Shown here: piece by piece, positions 10,766-18,592 of the stretch
Layout: each line of letters begins with the position of its first letter
Position numbering within the stretch: the stretch's first letter is position 1
NCBI RefSeq assembly: GCF_026342035.1
Contig: NZ_JAPENM010000008.1
Coordinates: 186,001-250,000, forward strand
DNA from: Aldersonia sp. NBC_00410
GTDB taxonomy: Bacteria; Actinomycetota; Actinomycetes; Mycobacteriales; Mycobacteriaceae
DNA: 64,000 nt
Direction of reading: 5' to 3'
Position numbers and translations under genes: made by a program
The notes under the pieces: generated by a model
Told to the model about the DNA's origin: nothing
Seen by the model: only the letters and a program-made list of their open reading frames with translations
The model's database searches: none

Positions 10766-11334
10766 CTGGTCCCTGTCTCCTTCCGTGCGCGCGCCAGCGT
10801 CGCCGCATATTTGCGCTTCTGCTCGGCCGCAAGCTCCTCGGCCTGCGCCATCCGCTCCAGCATCGGCGCGCGCCAGCAGTGACAGATCGCAAGCGCGAGC
10901 GCGTCGGCCGCGTCGGCCGGCGTGGGCTTGGTCTGCAGCCCGAGAATTCGCGTCACCATAGTGGTGACCTGAGCTTTATCGGCCCGTCCGCTACCGGTCA
11001 CCGCGGCCTTTACCTCCGATGGGGTATGAAACCGCACTGCCACGTCCCGCTGCGCCGCCGCCAATGCGATCACGCCACCGGCCTGGGCCGTCCCCATCGC
11101 CGTCGAGACCTGATGCTGCGCGAAGACCCGCTCGATCGCCACCACGTCCGGTTGATGGACGTCGAGCCAGTGGCAGGCCGCGGTGTAAATGGCGAGCAGG
11201 CGCGCGGAGAGGTCCATATCGGTGGCGGTGCGCACGACGTCGACGTCGAGCGCCGTCACCTGCCGCCCGCCGCCGGACTCGACCAGCGCGATTCCGCATC
11301 TGGTCAACCCGGGATCGACACCCATCACGCGCAA
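10762..11334 (-). CDS. ruvC: Crossover junction endodeoxyribonuclease RuvC
   Basis: RuvC resolves Holliday junctions by symmetric nicking. The 190-residue protein has acidic active-site residues in the expected places: Asp in GVDPGL, Glu in AIERVF, and the acidic pair in [15 protein letters not shown]. The start is TTG at 11334, giving the conserved [14 protein letters not shown]; a GTG two codons later would also serve. The start lies about 20 bases downstream of a near-perfect LexA box, so ruvCAB is predicted to be induced by DNA damage. Confidence 0.96.
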   Translation of the reverse strand: MRVMGVDPGLTRCGIALVESGGGRQVTALDVDVVRTATDMDLSARLLAIYTAACHWLDVHQPDVVAIERVFAQHQVSTAMGTAQAGGVIALAAAQRDVAVRFHTPSEVKAAVTGSGRADKAQVTTMVTRILGLQTKPTPADAADALALAICHCWRAPMLERMAQAEELAAEQKRKYAATLARARKETGTR

Positions 11335-11353
11335 TGACCCACTCCCACCCGTT

Positions 11354-11369
11354 GCGAACAGCTGTTCGA
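11354..11369. promoter_or_regulatory. LexA (SOS) box for ruvCAB
   Basis: The site contains a 14-bp perfect palindrome, CGAACAGCTGTTCG, at 11355-11368. It fits the actinobacterial LexA core GAAC-N4-GTTC flanked by C and G, consensus TCGAAC-N4-GTTCGA, with one mismatch at the first base. It lies 20 bases upstream of the ruvC start, so LexA binding would block initiation. Confidence 0.85.
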
Positions 11370-11453
11370 GAGCCTAGCGGGTGGATCGGACGCCGCCCCT
11401 GCACGACACGGCGGTGAAGCGGGCTGCGTCCCATTGCTTCGCCGAGAGTGGAC

Positions 11454-12125
11454 CTACTGCTTCGGGAGCGGCGGATGACCCTCGGAGGCCTGCACCACGA
11501 CGATCCCATTGCCGGACAGCTGCAGCTGATAGGCCTCCCCCGAACCACGACCGATCGCCGCGGCCATCTTGGCGGTTTTGCGAATACTCGACTGCAGCGA
11601 GGTCGACCACAGCACCGCACTTTGCATGTCGACGTACGTGGGTACGTCGACGCGCAGAACGACGGGAGTGCCGTACACGTTGATCGCGAGAACTCCACGG
11701 CCGGTGAACGTCGTGTTGAACAATCCGCCGCTGAGCATCGAGGCGCCCTCGACACGGTTGATGTCCCAGCGAAGTGAATTCTCGAACGCGAGGACGTTGG
11801 TGCCATTGACGGTCACCGACTCGTCCTCGAGCTCGACGAGGAAGATCTCGTCCGCGTCCCGGGCGAGGAACACGTCGCCGCTGCCGCTGACCTTCATCAG
11901 CGACATGCCCTCACCGGTGAGCGCCTTTTTCAGGAACCGGCCGACACCACCGCTGCCCTCGTAGGCGAAGTCGACCTCGCCCTGGTAGGCCACCATCGAC
12001 CCCTGCCAGGCATAGAAGTAACCACCGGTGCCGGCGAGATCGACCTTCAGCATCCGGGAGTTCTGCAGGACGAACGTGCCCGGCGTGCCGGTCTGTTCGG
12101 CGTTGTCGAGGATGTCGCTTCGCAT
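11454..12125 (-). CDS. AIM24 family protein (former DUF124)
   Basis: The 223-residue protein belongs to the AIM24/TIGR00266-like family. These proteins fold as a trimeric beta-prism; their biochemical role in bacteria is not settled. Supporting features are the repeated Gly-rich beta strands, the segment AWQGSMVAYQGEVDF, FLARDADEIFLVELEDESVTVNGTNVLAF, and GGLFNTTFTGRGVLAINVYG. No membrane helix or signal peptide is present, so a cytoplasmic location is inferred. It lies between ruvC and yebC on the same strand. Confidence 0.85.
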   Translation of the reverse strand: MRSDILDNAEQTGTPGTFVLQNSRMLKVDLAGTGGYFYAWQGSMVAYQGEVDFAYEGSGGVGRFLKKALTGEGMSLMKVSGSGDVFLARDADEIFLVELEDESVTVNGTNVLAFENSLRWDINRVEGASMLSGGLFNTTFTGRGVLAINVYGTPVVLRVDVPTYVDMQSAVLWSTSLQSSIRKTAKMAAAIGRGSGEAYQLQLSGNGIVVVQASEGHPPLPKQ

Positions 12126-12152
12126 ACCGCGACCCTACGACCCCGGGTCGGC

Positions 12153-12905
12153 TCAGACGTCGAGTTCGGCCAGCACGTCGTCGGAGACGTCGACGTTCGA
12201 GTAGACGTTCTGCACATCGTCGCAGTCCTCGAGCGCGTCGATGAGCTTGAACACCTTGCGCGCACCGTCGGCATCCACGGGCACCGTCACCGACGGCTGA
12301 AAGCTCGCCTCGGCCGAGTCGTAGTCGATGCCGGCGTCCTGCAGGGACGACCGCACCGCCACCAGATCTGTCGGCTCGCTGACCACCTCGAAGCTGTCAC
12401 CGAGGTCGTTGACGTCCTCGGCGCCGGCCTCGAGCACGGCGAGCAGGACGTCGTCCTCGGACAGGTCGTGCTTCTCGAGCAGCACGACACCCTTGCGGCT
12501 GAACAGGTACGCCACCGAACCCGGGTCGGCCATGTTGCCGCCGTTGCGGGTCATCGCGGTGCGCACCTCGCCGGCCGCGCGGTTGCGGTTGTCGGTCAGG
12601 CACTCGATCAGCACGGCGACGCCGTTCGGGCCATATCCCTCGTACATGATCGTCTGCCAGTCGGCGCCGCCCGCCTCTTCGCCGCCACCACGCTTGCGGG
12701 CGCGCTCGATGTTGTCGTTGGGCACCGACGACTTCTTCGCCTTTTGAATGGCGTCGTACAGCGTCGGGTTGCCCGTCGGGTCACCGCCACCGGTGCGCGC
12801 GGCCACCTCGATGTTCTTGATCAACTTCGCGAACATCTTGCCGCGCTTCGCGTCGACAACGGCCTTCTTGTGCTTGGTGGTGGCCCATTTGGAGTGGCCG
12901 CTCAT
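12153..12905 (-). CDS. yebC: YebC/PmpR family protein
   Basis: The 250-residue product starts with the family hallmark [20 protein letters not shown] and continues with [16 protein letters not shown]. Members have been described as transcriptional regulators and more recently as ribosome-associated factors helping translation of difficult proline stretches, so the precise role is open. All three domains are present at normal length. The ATG at 12905 has an AAAGGGG ribosome site. The adjacency to ruvC, with AIM24 between, is common in bacteria. Confidence 0.95.
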   Translation of the reverse strand: MSGHSKWATTKHKKAVVDAKRGKMFAKLIKNIEVAARTGGGDPTGNPTLYDAIQKAKKSSVPNDNIERARKRGGGEEAGGADWQTIMYEGYGPNGVAVLIECLTDNRNRAAGEVRTAMTRNGGNMADPGSVAYLFSRKGVVLLEKHDLSEDDVLLAVLEAGAEDVNDLGDSFEVVSEPTDLVAVRSSLQDAGIDYDSAEASFQPSVTVPVDADGARKVFKLIDALEDCDDVQNVYSNVDVSDDVLAELDV

Positions 12906-12947
12906 GCGCCCCTTCTTTCAACTGGCAGTCCGAACAACCATGCCAGT

Positions 12948-13139
12948 TTACTCGCCGGCCGAACGCTGCTTGCCCCGCAGTTCGGCAATAGCGCGGTCCT
13001 TCTCCGCATCGGTGAGATCCGGGTCCGACCGGACGATCTCGATTTTGTGCTCGATGAACTCTTCGGCGCTCGGGGCGGCCGACCGTCGCGAAAGCCGTTC
13101 GAACAGTTCGCGGCGGTCGGCGATCTCGTCATCGCTCAC
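12948..13139 (-). CDS. Small acidic hypothetical protein (63 aa)
   Basis: I do not recognise this protein. It is charged and predicted helical (DDEIADRRELFERLSRR, then EEFIEHKIEIVRSDPDLTDAEKDRAIAEL), with no Cys and no membrane segment. It starts with GTG 4 bases after the stop of the preceding gene on the same strand, so it is probably co-transcribed with that gene. An overlapping frame of similar size is far more basic and less plausible. A weak ribosome site leaves the start uncertain. Confidence 0.55.
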   Translation of the reverse strand: MSDDEIADRRELFERLSRRSAAPSAEEFIEHKIEIVRSDPDLTDAEKDRAIAELRGKQRSAGE

Positions 13140-13143
13140 GACA

Positions 13144-14076
13144 TCAGCTTTTCACGACGAGGGAGTAGTTGGGGTCGAGGAACAGCGGCGTGAAGCCCTG
13201 CCCGTCGTTGCGGACGGTGCTCTGGCTGCTGCCCAACAGCCCCCAGTTGCCCCAGTTTCCGGCGCTGTCGCGTGCGATCAGCATGGTGTTCAGGAAGCCG
13301 AGCCAGCGCAGTCCCGAATAGCTGCTCTGGAACGTCTCGACGATCGGTCCCCAGCTGCCGACCCAGCCCGCGATCTGTTCGGCCGGATTCGAGTTGTAGT
13401 CGAAGCGGTAGACCAGGTCCCAACGGTTCGCGGCCCGGTTGTGCAGCAGTACCTCGTTGCGCCAGCGCCCGGCGCCGATCTCGTAGGTCGAATTCCACAC
13501 CTGGATCGTCTGCAGTCCCCACCCGTGCGCGACGGCACTGTGCAGGTAGGGGCCGATATCCGCGAAACGCACATCGGTCTGCCAGTGATCCGTACGCGCC
13601 CAGTCGAACACCTTGAACCTGGTGTCGTTCTGGCCGTTGTAGGACACGAACGCCTCGACGCCCTTCTGCGCCCGGTTGGTTGACGTCAGGTAGAGGTACG
13701 TGTTGACGTTGCCGGCGGGCTGGGTCGGGCAGACGATCTCGTAGTACAGCGAGGTACCACGGTTGAACGCGGTGCGGAACGCGGCGGTGTAGAACATCCC
13801 ATAGCCGACGCCGCCGGGTGTGGGTGCCGACTCCGCCGCGAGCGCCTCTACTGCCGGGTAGCCGAGGGCAGCGGCCAGCGATTCCTCGGCCGCCGAGCGG
13901 GCAAGATTTTTGTGCGACCTCAGGGTTGCCAACTTGGCGGCGACGAACGCCCTAGTCGCGTCGGGCTCCTTCGGTGTCGTGCGGGTGATGGACCGGAACC
14001 TCGAACGCCGATCGGTGATATCGCCTTCGAAGGGGTAGGGCGGTTGTTCTGTTGCGGGGGCGAGGACGGTGGTCAT
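13144..14076 (-). CDS. Unrecognised Trp- and aromatic-rich protein (310 aa)
   Basis: I do not recognise a family. Residues 1-90 are helical and Ala-rich. From about residue 95 the protein turns aromatic and beta-like, with segments such as SLYYEIVCPTQPAGNVNTYLY, FKVFDWARTDHWQTDVRF and WDLVYRFDYNSNPAEQ, and GWVGSWGPIVETF. This composition resembles secreted carbohydrate-binding or jelly-roll modules, but there is no signal peptide or lipobox. ATG 14076 is chosen because AGGGAG lies 7 bases upstream; a longer frame adds unrelated residues. It interrupts the otherwise conserved yebC-pdxT neighbourhood together with the 63-residue gene downstream. A near-palindrome upstream (14141-14158) may control it. 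Confidence 0.75.
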   Translation of the reverse strand: MTTVLAPATEQPPYPFEGDITDRRSRFRSITRTTPKEPDATRAFVAAKLATLRSHKNLARSAAEESLAAALGYPAVEALAAESAPTPGGVGYGMFYTAAFRTAFNRGTSLYYEIVCPTQPAGNVNTYLYLTSTNRAQKGVEAFVSYNGQNDTRFKVFDWARTDHWQTDVRFADIGPYLHSAVAHGWGLQTIQVWNSTYEIGAGRWRNEVLLHNRAANRWDLVYRFDYNSNPAEQIAGWVGSWGPIVETFQSSYSGLRWLGFLNTMLIARDSAGNWGNWGLLGSSQSTVRNDGQGFTPLFLDPNYSLVVKS

Positions 14077-14140
14077 GTGGACTCCCTGGTCGGTTGCGAA
14101 TGTGCGCGAACCAGAGTCGGTGCACACGCCCGCCCGAGCG

Positions 14141-14158
14141 CGAGTGGTCGACTACTCG
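14141..14158. promoter_or_regulatory. Near-palindrome upstream of the aromatic-rich gene
   Basis: CGAGTGGTCGACTACTCG reads almost identically on both strands, with one mismatched pair. It lies 65 bases upstream of the ATG at 14076, in the 106-base gap after pdxT. Its dyad form suits a dimeric repressor, but no regulator is encoded next to it. Confidence 0.35.
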
Positions 14159-14182
14159 ATTCGACCGTCGCCTCCCACTCGA

Positions 14183-14806
14183 CTACGCAGCTGCCCGCAC
14201 GATTGCGGTGAACAGTTCGTGCACGCGCAGATCCCCGGTCACCTCGGGGTGAAACGCGGTGGCCAGCACATTGCCCTGGCGCACCGCGACGATTCGGCCT
14301 GCCGCCGGCCCGTCGGGCACGGTCGCGAGCACCTCGACGCCGGGCCCGGCCCGCTCCACCCACGGCGCGCGGATGAAAACGGCTCGCACCGGATCACCGG
14401 TGAGTCCGGCGAAATCGAGGTTGGTTTCGAACGAGTCGACCTGCCGGCCGAACGCATTGCGCCGCACCGTCATGTCGATGCCGTCGAGATGCTGTGCGTC
14501 CGGCCTGGTGTCGAGCACCTCCGCGGCGAGCAGGATCATTCCCGCGCAGGAACCGAACGCCGGCATCCCATCGCGCAGCCGTTTGCGCAGCGGCTCCAAC
14601 AGGTCGAACACCTCGAGCAACTTGCTCATCGTCGTCGACTCGCCGCCCGGGATGACAAGTCCGTCGACACTGTCGAGCTCACCGATCCGCCGCACCGGCA
14701 CCGGCGTCGCACCACAGGAGTGCAGCGCGCCGAAATGCTCGCGAAAGTCGCCCTGCAGGGCGAGCACGCCGATCCTCGGCCCGGCGGCATTGTCACGCCG
14801 TTCCAC
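14183..14806 (-). CDS. pdxT: Pyridoxal 5'-phosphate synthase glutaminase subunit PdxT
   Basis: PdxT hydrolyses glutamine and passes ammonia to PdxS for PLP synthesis. The roughly 207-residue protein has the class I-like glutaminase core: [10 protein letters not shown] at the N-terminus, IPGGEST, the nucleophile region [10 protein letters not shown] (Cys), and the catalytic His-Glu in AFHPEVTGD. The GTG at 14806 is the most likely start because it leaves only about ten residues before the conserved core. The longer frame to 14866 lies in a tandem DNA repeat that covers this gene's own 5' end. pdxS is 1.7 kb upstream on the same strand, separated by tesB and a plus-strand gene. Confidence 0.93.
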   Translation of the reverse strand: MERRDNAAGPRIGVLALQGDFREHFGALHSCGATPVPVRRIGELDSVDGLVIPGGESTTMSKLLEVFDLLEPLRKRLRDGMPAFGSCAGMILLAAEVLDTRPDAQHLDGIDMTVRRNAFGRQVDSFETNLDFAGLTGDPVRAVFIRAPWVERAGPGVEVLATVPDGPAAGRIVAVRQGNVLATAFHPEVTGDLRVHELFTAIVRAAA

Positions 14807-14921
14807 TTCGCTACTCGGCGGCACTGTCGCACCGTTCCGCTTCGCTACTCGGCTGCACTGTCGCACCGTTCCGCTTCGCTACTCGGCTGCACTGTCGCAC
14901 CGTTCCGCTTCGCTACTCGGC
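14798..14921. repeat. 34-bp tandem repeat at the pdxT start
   Basis: Three full units begin at 14798, 14832 and 14866, and a partial fourth covers 14900-14921. Units 2 and 3 are identical and unit 1 differs at a few bases. The unit begins CCGTTCCGCTTCGCTACTCG. The first unit includes the pdxT start region, so the array looks like local expansion of that gene's leader. Since 34 is not a multiple of 3, copy-number change would shift upstream frames without altering the core gene. Confidence 0.9.
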
Positions 14922-15000
14922 GGGCGGGATGCACGCTCGGGGTCGTCTGCACGCAACGAGGATACGGACCACGGCGCGATCGCTCAGCGCAGGCGAGCGA

Positions 15001-15828
15001 TCAGCCCGGGTCGTCCGTGCGAAGCAACCGCTGCAGCCCCTCCTGGACCACGGCGGCGACCATCGCCCCCTCGCGGTTGTAGATCCGGCCCTGCGCCAGC
15101 GCCCGGCCCATCCCGGCCGACGGTGAGGTCTGGTCGTACAGCAGCCACTCGTCGGCGCGGAACGGTCGCAGAAACCACAGCGCATGGTCGAGCGACGCCA
15201 CCTGCGTGTCCACACCGGGATGGATGGCGTTCGCCGACCCGATCAGCGTCATGTCGCTCATGTAGGTCAGCGTGCAGACGTGGAAGACCGGGTCGTCGGG
15301 CAGTTCGCCCCGATAGCGGAACCACACCTGTTGCTGCGACGCGATGCGTCCGTAGCGAACGACCTTGTCCTCCGGGACGATCCGGATGTCCCAATCCTGC
15401 CAGTGACTCATCCACTCGCGCCGTTCCGGGAGTTGGTCGCGCGAATCGGGCAACTCCTCGGGGCCGACCACCGCGGGCATGGTGTCCTGGTGCTCGATGC
15501 CCTCGTCACCGACATGGAACGACGAGGACATCGTGAAGATCGCCTTGCCGTCCTGCACACCGGTGACCCGGCGGGTGACGAAGGACCGGCCGTCGCGGAT
15601 CCGGTCGACGAGATACACGGTGTGCGCGTCCGGATTGCCGGGGCGCAGGAAGTAGCCGTGCAAGGAGTGCACGCTGAACTGTGGCTCCACGGTGCGCACC
15701 GCGGCTACGAGCGCCTGTCCGGCGACCTGTCCGCCGAAGGTGCGCTGCAGGTGCGTTTTGACGATAGCGCCACGGAAGATGTCCTTTTCGAGCCGTTCGA
15801 CCTCGAGGGCCTCTTCGATCGTCGCCAT
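15001..15828 (-). CDS. tesB: Acyl-CoA thioesterase II (TesB family)
   Basis: The enzyme hydrolyses acyl-CoA to free acid and CoA. The 275-residue product is a double hot-dog protein. The N-terminal half carries FGGQVAGQALVAAVRTV and SLHGYFLRPG. The C-terminal half carries ASLDHALWFLRPFRADEWLLYDQTSPSAG and GRIYNREGAMVA, where the catalytic Asp of the family lies in the SLDH segment. ATG 15828 follows an AAGGAGA site at good spacing; the longer frame to 15849 is unlikely. It matches Rv2605c in position next to pdxT. Confidence 0.95.
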   Translation of the reverse strand: MATIEEALEVERLEKDIFRGAIVKTHLQRTFGGQVAGQALVAAVRTVEPQFSVHSLHGYFLRPGNPDAHTVYLVDRIRDGRSFVTRRVTGVQDGKAIFTMSSSFHVGDEGIEHQDTMPAVVGPEELPDSRDQLPERREWMSHWQDWDIRIVPEDKVVRYGRIASQQQVWFRYRGELPDDPVFHVCTLTYMSDMTLIGSANAIHPGVDTQVASLDHALWFLRPFRADEWLLYDQTSPSAGMGRALAQGRIYNREGAMVAAVVQEGLQRLLRTDDPG

Positions 15829-15918
15829 GTGTCTCCTTCTGCTGGTCAAAGGCTAGCAATCCGCCGCGGTCCGAACTTGCGCATTCGGTACGACCCGCGA
15901 AGTCGGCAAGATGGACCG

Positions 15919-16524
15919 GTGCCGACCTTCACGCCCATCACCGTCGACGGTTTGATCACGCTCATCGAGACGCGACTGCAGAGCATCGAAGGGCGGGCCG
16001 CGGTGGCCCTCGACGGCGCCGACGCTGCACATCCCGGCGAACTGGCAGACCGACTCGCCGCCAGCGTGCGCAATATCGGCAGGCCGGCTTCGGTGGTGTC
16101 GGTGCACGACTTCGTCCGACCGGCGTCGGTGCGGCTGGAATACGGCCACACCGACGAAACCTCCTATCGCAGTGCGTGGTTCGACTATGCCGCACTACAA
16201 CGCGAGGTGATCGACGGACTGCGGTTGCACGGTAGGTGGCTGCCCCGGCTGTGGGACGAGCACACCGACCGCTCGCCCCGCGCAGCCGCACTGGACGCGG
16301 GCGGAACCGACGTCGTGATCGTGGCGGGTCCGATGCTGCGCGGGCGCGGCCTCGGTTTCGATCTCACCGTGCGGCTCGACATGTCCGAGGCCGCGCTGCG
16401 GCGCGCCACCGAGCCGGAGCAACTCTGGACTGTGCCTGCGCTGCTACGCCACGAACGCGACGCCGAACCCGCCGACATCGTTGTGCGCTGGGATCATCCG
16501 CAGCGACCCGCGGTGCAGCGCTAG
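15919..16524 (+). CDS. Uridine kinase-like protein with a degenerate P-loop
   Basis: The 201-residue protein resembles actinobacterial uridine kinase-like proteins along its length, but key residues are changed. Where such kinases have DGPDAAGKTTL, this has DGADAAHPGEL (residues 32-42), so the Gly-Lys-Thr-Thr that binds ATP phosphate is lost. The usual DDFHRP becomes HDFVRP. The later segments WFDYAALQREV and VIVAGPMLRGRGLGFDLTVRLD still match. ATP binding is therefore doubtful, and a regulatory or different role is inferred. The start is GTG 15919, since upstream sequence in this frame lies antisense to tesB. The gene is convergent with pdxS. Confidence 0.65.
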   Translation: MPTFTPITVDGLITLIETRLQSIEGRAAVALDGADAAHPGELADRLAASVRNIGRPASVVSVHDFVRPASVRLEYGHTDETSYRSAWFDYAALQREVIDGLRLHGRWLPRLWDEHTDRSPRAAALDAGGTDVVIVAGPMLRGRGLGFDLTVRLDMSEAALRRATEPEQLWTVPALLRHERDAEPADIVVRWDHPQRPAVQR

Positions 16525-16533
16525 CCGGACCGC

Positions 16534-17436
16534 CTACCAGCCCCGCTCGGCCAAGCGGTGCGACACCGGGAGATCGTCGACGTTGATGCCGACCATCGCC
16601 TCACCGAGGCCTCGCGACACCTTCGCGAGGACATCCGGATCGTCGTAGAACGTGGTCGCCTTCACGATCGCGGCCGCGCGCTCGGCGGGGTTGCCGGACT
16701 TGAAGATTCCGGATCCGACGAACACGCCCTCGGCGCCGAGATGCATCATCATCGCGGCGTCGGCGGGGGTGGCGATGCCACCGGCGGTGAATAGCGTCAC
16801 CGGCAGCTTGCCCGCCTCGGCGACCTCACGCACGAGGTCGTAGGGCGCCTGCAGTTCCTTTGCCGCGACGTACAACTCGTCGGCGGGCAATGAGGTGAGC
16901 CGCCGGATCTCGTCGCGAATCTTGCGCATATGCGTCGTGGCGTTCGACACGTCGCCGGTGCCGGCCTCGCCCTTGGAGCGAATCATCGCCGCTCCCTCGG
17001 TGATCCGGCGCAACGCCTCGCCGAGGTTGGTCGCACCGCAGACGAACGGAACGGTGAACGCCCACTTGTCGATGTGGTTGGTGTAGTCCGCGGGAGTAAG
17101 CACCTCGGACTCGTCGACGTAATCGACGCCGAGGCTCTGCAGGATCTGTGCCTCGACGAAATGTCCGATGCGGGCCTTGGCCATGACCGGGATCGACACG
17201 GCCGAGATGATGCCGTCGATCATGTCCGGGTCACTCATCCGGGAGACGCCACCCTGGGCGCGAATGTCCGCGGGCACCCGCTCGAGCGCCATCACGGCGA
17301 CCGCGCCGGCGTCCTCGGCGATCTTTGCCTGCTCCGCGGTGACGACGTCCATGATCACGCCACCCTTGAGCATCTCGGCCATTCCGCGCTTGACGCGCGC
17401 CGTACCGGTGGTCTGGGTCGCTTCGGGCGTGCTCAC
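16534..17436 (-). CDS. pdxS: Pyridoxal 5'-phosphate synthase subunit PdxS
   Basis: PdxS forms PLP from ribose 5-phosphate, glyceraldehyde 3-phosphate and ammonia delivered by PdxT. The 300-residue protein contains [36 protein letters not shown], the catalytic Lys regions MAKARIGH and [10 protein letters not shown], and [24 protein letters not shown] 17436 has AGGAG 6 bases upstream; a TTG two codons earlier would sit directly on the ribosome site and is less likely. The family is among the most conserved known, so the call is safe. Confidence 0.97.
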   Translation of the reverse strand: MSTPEATQTTGTARVKRGMAEMLKGGVIMDVVTAEQAKIAEDAGAVAVMALERVPADIRAQGGVSRMSDPDMIDGIISAVSIPVMAKARIGHFVEAQILQSLGVDYVDESEVLTPADYTNHIDKWAFTVPFVCGATNLGEALRRITEGAAMIRSKGEAGTGDVSNATTHMRKIRDEIRRLTSLPADELYVAAKELQAPYDLVREVAEAGKLPVTLFTAGGIATPADAAMMMHLGAEGVFVGSGIFKSGNPAERAAAIVKATTFYDDPDVLAKVSRGLGEAMVGINVDDLPVSHRLAERGW

Positions 17437-17563
17437 TGCCAACTCCTGCTCGTTGCTCTCGGTTGTCGGCGCACCGGACTCGGCGCGCAGCGCGTTACCC
17501 CCACGATTCTAGGCTGCGCCCGTCACGTGCCGATATCCAGTCGAATTCGACTGGTCCGCCAGG

Positions 17564-18592
17564 TCAGTGGATCGACCTGACCTCGGGTTCCAGCACGGCG
17601 CCCGCGACGCGCTGCGCCTCGGGCAGCAGATCGGCGAGTTCGCGCGGATAAACGGTTTCGCCGAGCGCATCCAGTCCCGCGATGTCCTCGGCTGTACACC
17701 ACCTGTGACCGGTGATGGCGCGGCGTTCGAGCTCGGTCCGTCCGCCGATGTGCGGCTCGAAGGCGGGCGATTCCAGCGCGAAGAACAGTTCCTCGGAACG
17801 GATCAGCTCACCGTTGAACGGGAAGACCGCGACGCGGCGCCACATCGGGCCGCGCAACTCCGTTTCGGCGACGATCCGGCCCGTCTCCTCGCGGATCTCC
17901 CGCACGGCCGCCATTCGCAGCGTCTCGCCCGGCTCGACGCGACCACCGACGGTGAACCAGAACGACACGTCCGGCACCACCGGGTCGTGCCCCTGTAGGA
18001 GCAACGCCCTGCCGTGCTCGTCGAGCAGTACAACCCGCGCGGAGGTGCGCGTGGAGTCCAGGCTCAGTCCGGTCGCCGCAGACGGCGCGGACCGCTCGGC
18101 AATCTCGAAATAGATTGGCAGTGGCGCGGTGCCGCCGAGGTGCAGCCAACGCACCGGCCGACGGGTCCGCAGCGCGAGCGTGTCGCGCACCGAGTCGTTG
18201 TGGAACCGTCGCGCGATCAGCACCCGGGCTTCCGCGTCGGCCAACTCGGCTACGAGCTGCGGCCGCAGGGTTTCGATGTCGATACGCGACAGCGCCGCCG
18301 AGAGTTCGTTCTCCACCCATTCGCGTTCGTCACGGTCGGCCCGCTCGGCGCGGTCGGCCAACGAGACGAGTCGCTTGCTCTGTTCGACGTTGGAGACCGA
18401 GGTCGCGCCCGACACCGCACGCGCCACCACGGCGCGGCGGGCCAGCGCGGCATCGAGGGCGTGCCATGACAGATCGGTCCGCACGTGCAGGCGGTCGAGC
18501 CGGTTCGCCGTCGAATACGCCAGCAACACCGCGGCGAGAATGAGCGCGGCGATCAGCGCCAGGATGAGGATGGTCAGCGCGGAAATCGTCAT
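17564..18592 (-). CDS. Membrane-anchored Nudix hydrolase with LemA-like N-terminal region
   Basis: Residues 1-28 form one membrane helix. Residues 30-150 are charged helices, resembling the coiled part of LemA proteins. The C-terminal half is a Nudix domain with a complete box: G-x5-E-x7-REIREETG around GGRVEPGETLRMAAV. Such hydrolases cleave nucleoside diphosphate-linked compounds; the substrate here is unknown. The ATG overlaps the pimA stop, placing it at the end of the PIM synthesis operon, as for Rv2609c. A role in handling nucleotide-sugar or lipid-linked diphosphates is an inference from that position. Confidence 0.85.
   Translation of the reverse strand: MTISALTILILALIAALILAAVLLAYSTANRLDRLHVRTDLSWHALDAALARRAVVARAVSGATSVSNVEQSKRLVSLADRAERADRDEREWVENELSAALSRIDIETLRPQLVAELADAEARVLIARRFHNDSVRDTLALRTRRPVRWLHLGGTAPLPIYFEIAERSAPSAATGLSLDSTRTSARVVLLDEHGRALLLQGHDPVVPDVSFWFTVGGRVEPGETLRMAAVREIREETGRIVAETELRGPMWRRVAVFPFNGELIRSEELFFALESPAFEPHIGGRTELERRAITGHRWCTAEDIAGLDALGETVYPRELADLLPEAQRVAGAVLEPEVRSIH

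Noticed and set aside
12902-13132. 76-residue frame overlapping the small acidic gene
   Set aside because: Its sequence is Arg/Ser-rich shadow-like, whereas the 63-residue frame is acidic and helical and directly follows its neighbour.
12948-14076. Toxin-antitoxin pair of the 63- and 310-residue genes
   Set aside because: Neither resembles a known toxin or antitoxin; size and composition are not typical, so the pair is listed as hypothetical only.
14798-14921. Possible CRISPR array
   Set aside because: The units are direct tandem copies with no unique spacers, and no cas genes are near.
15184-16524. 446-residue fusion of a tesB-overlapping region and the kinase-like domain
   Set aside because: The N-terminal part is antisense to tesB and its composition is shadow-like. 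The real gene starts at GTG 15919.
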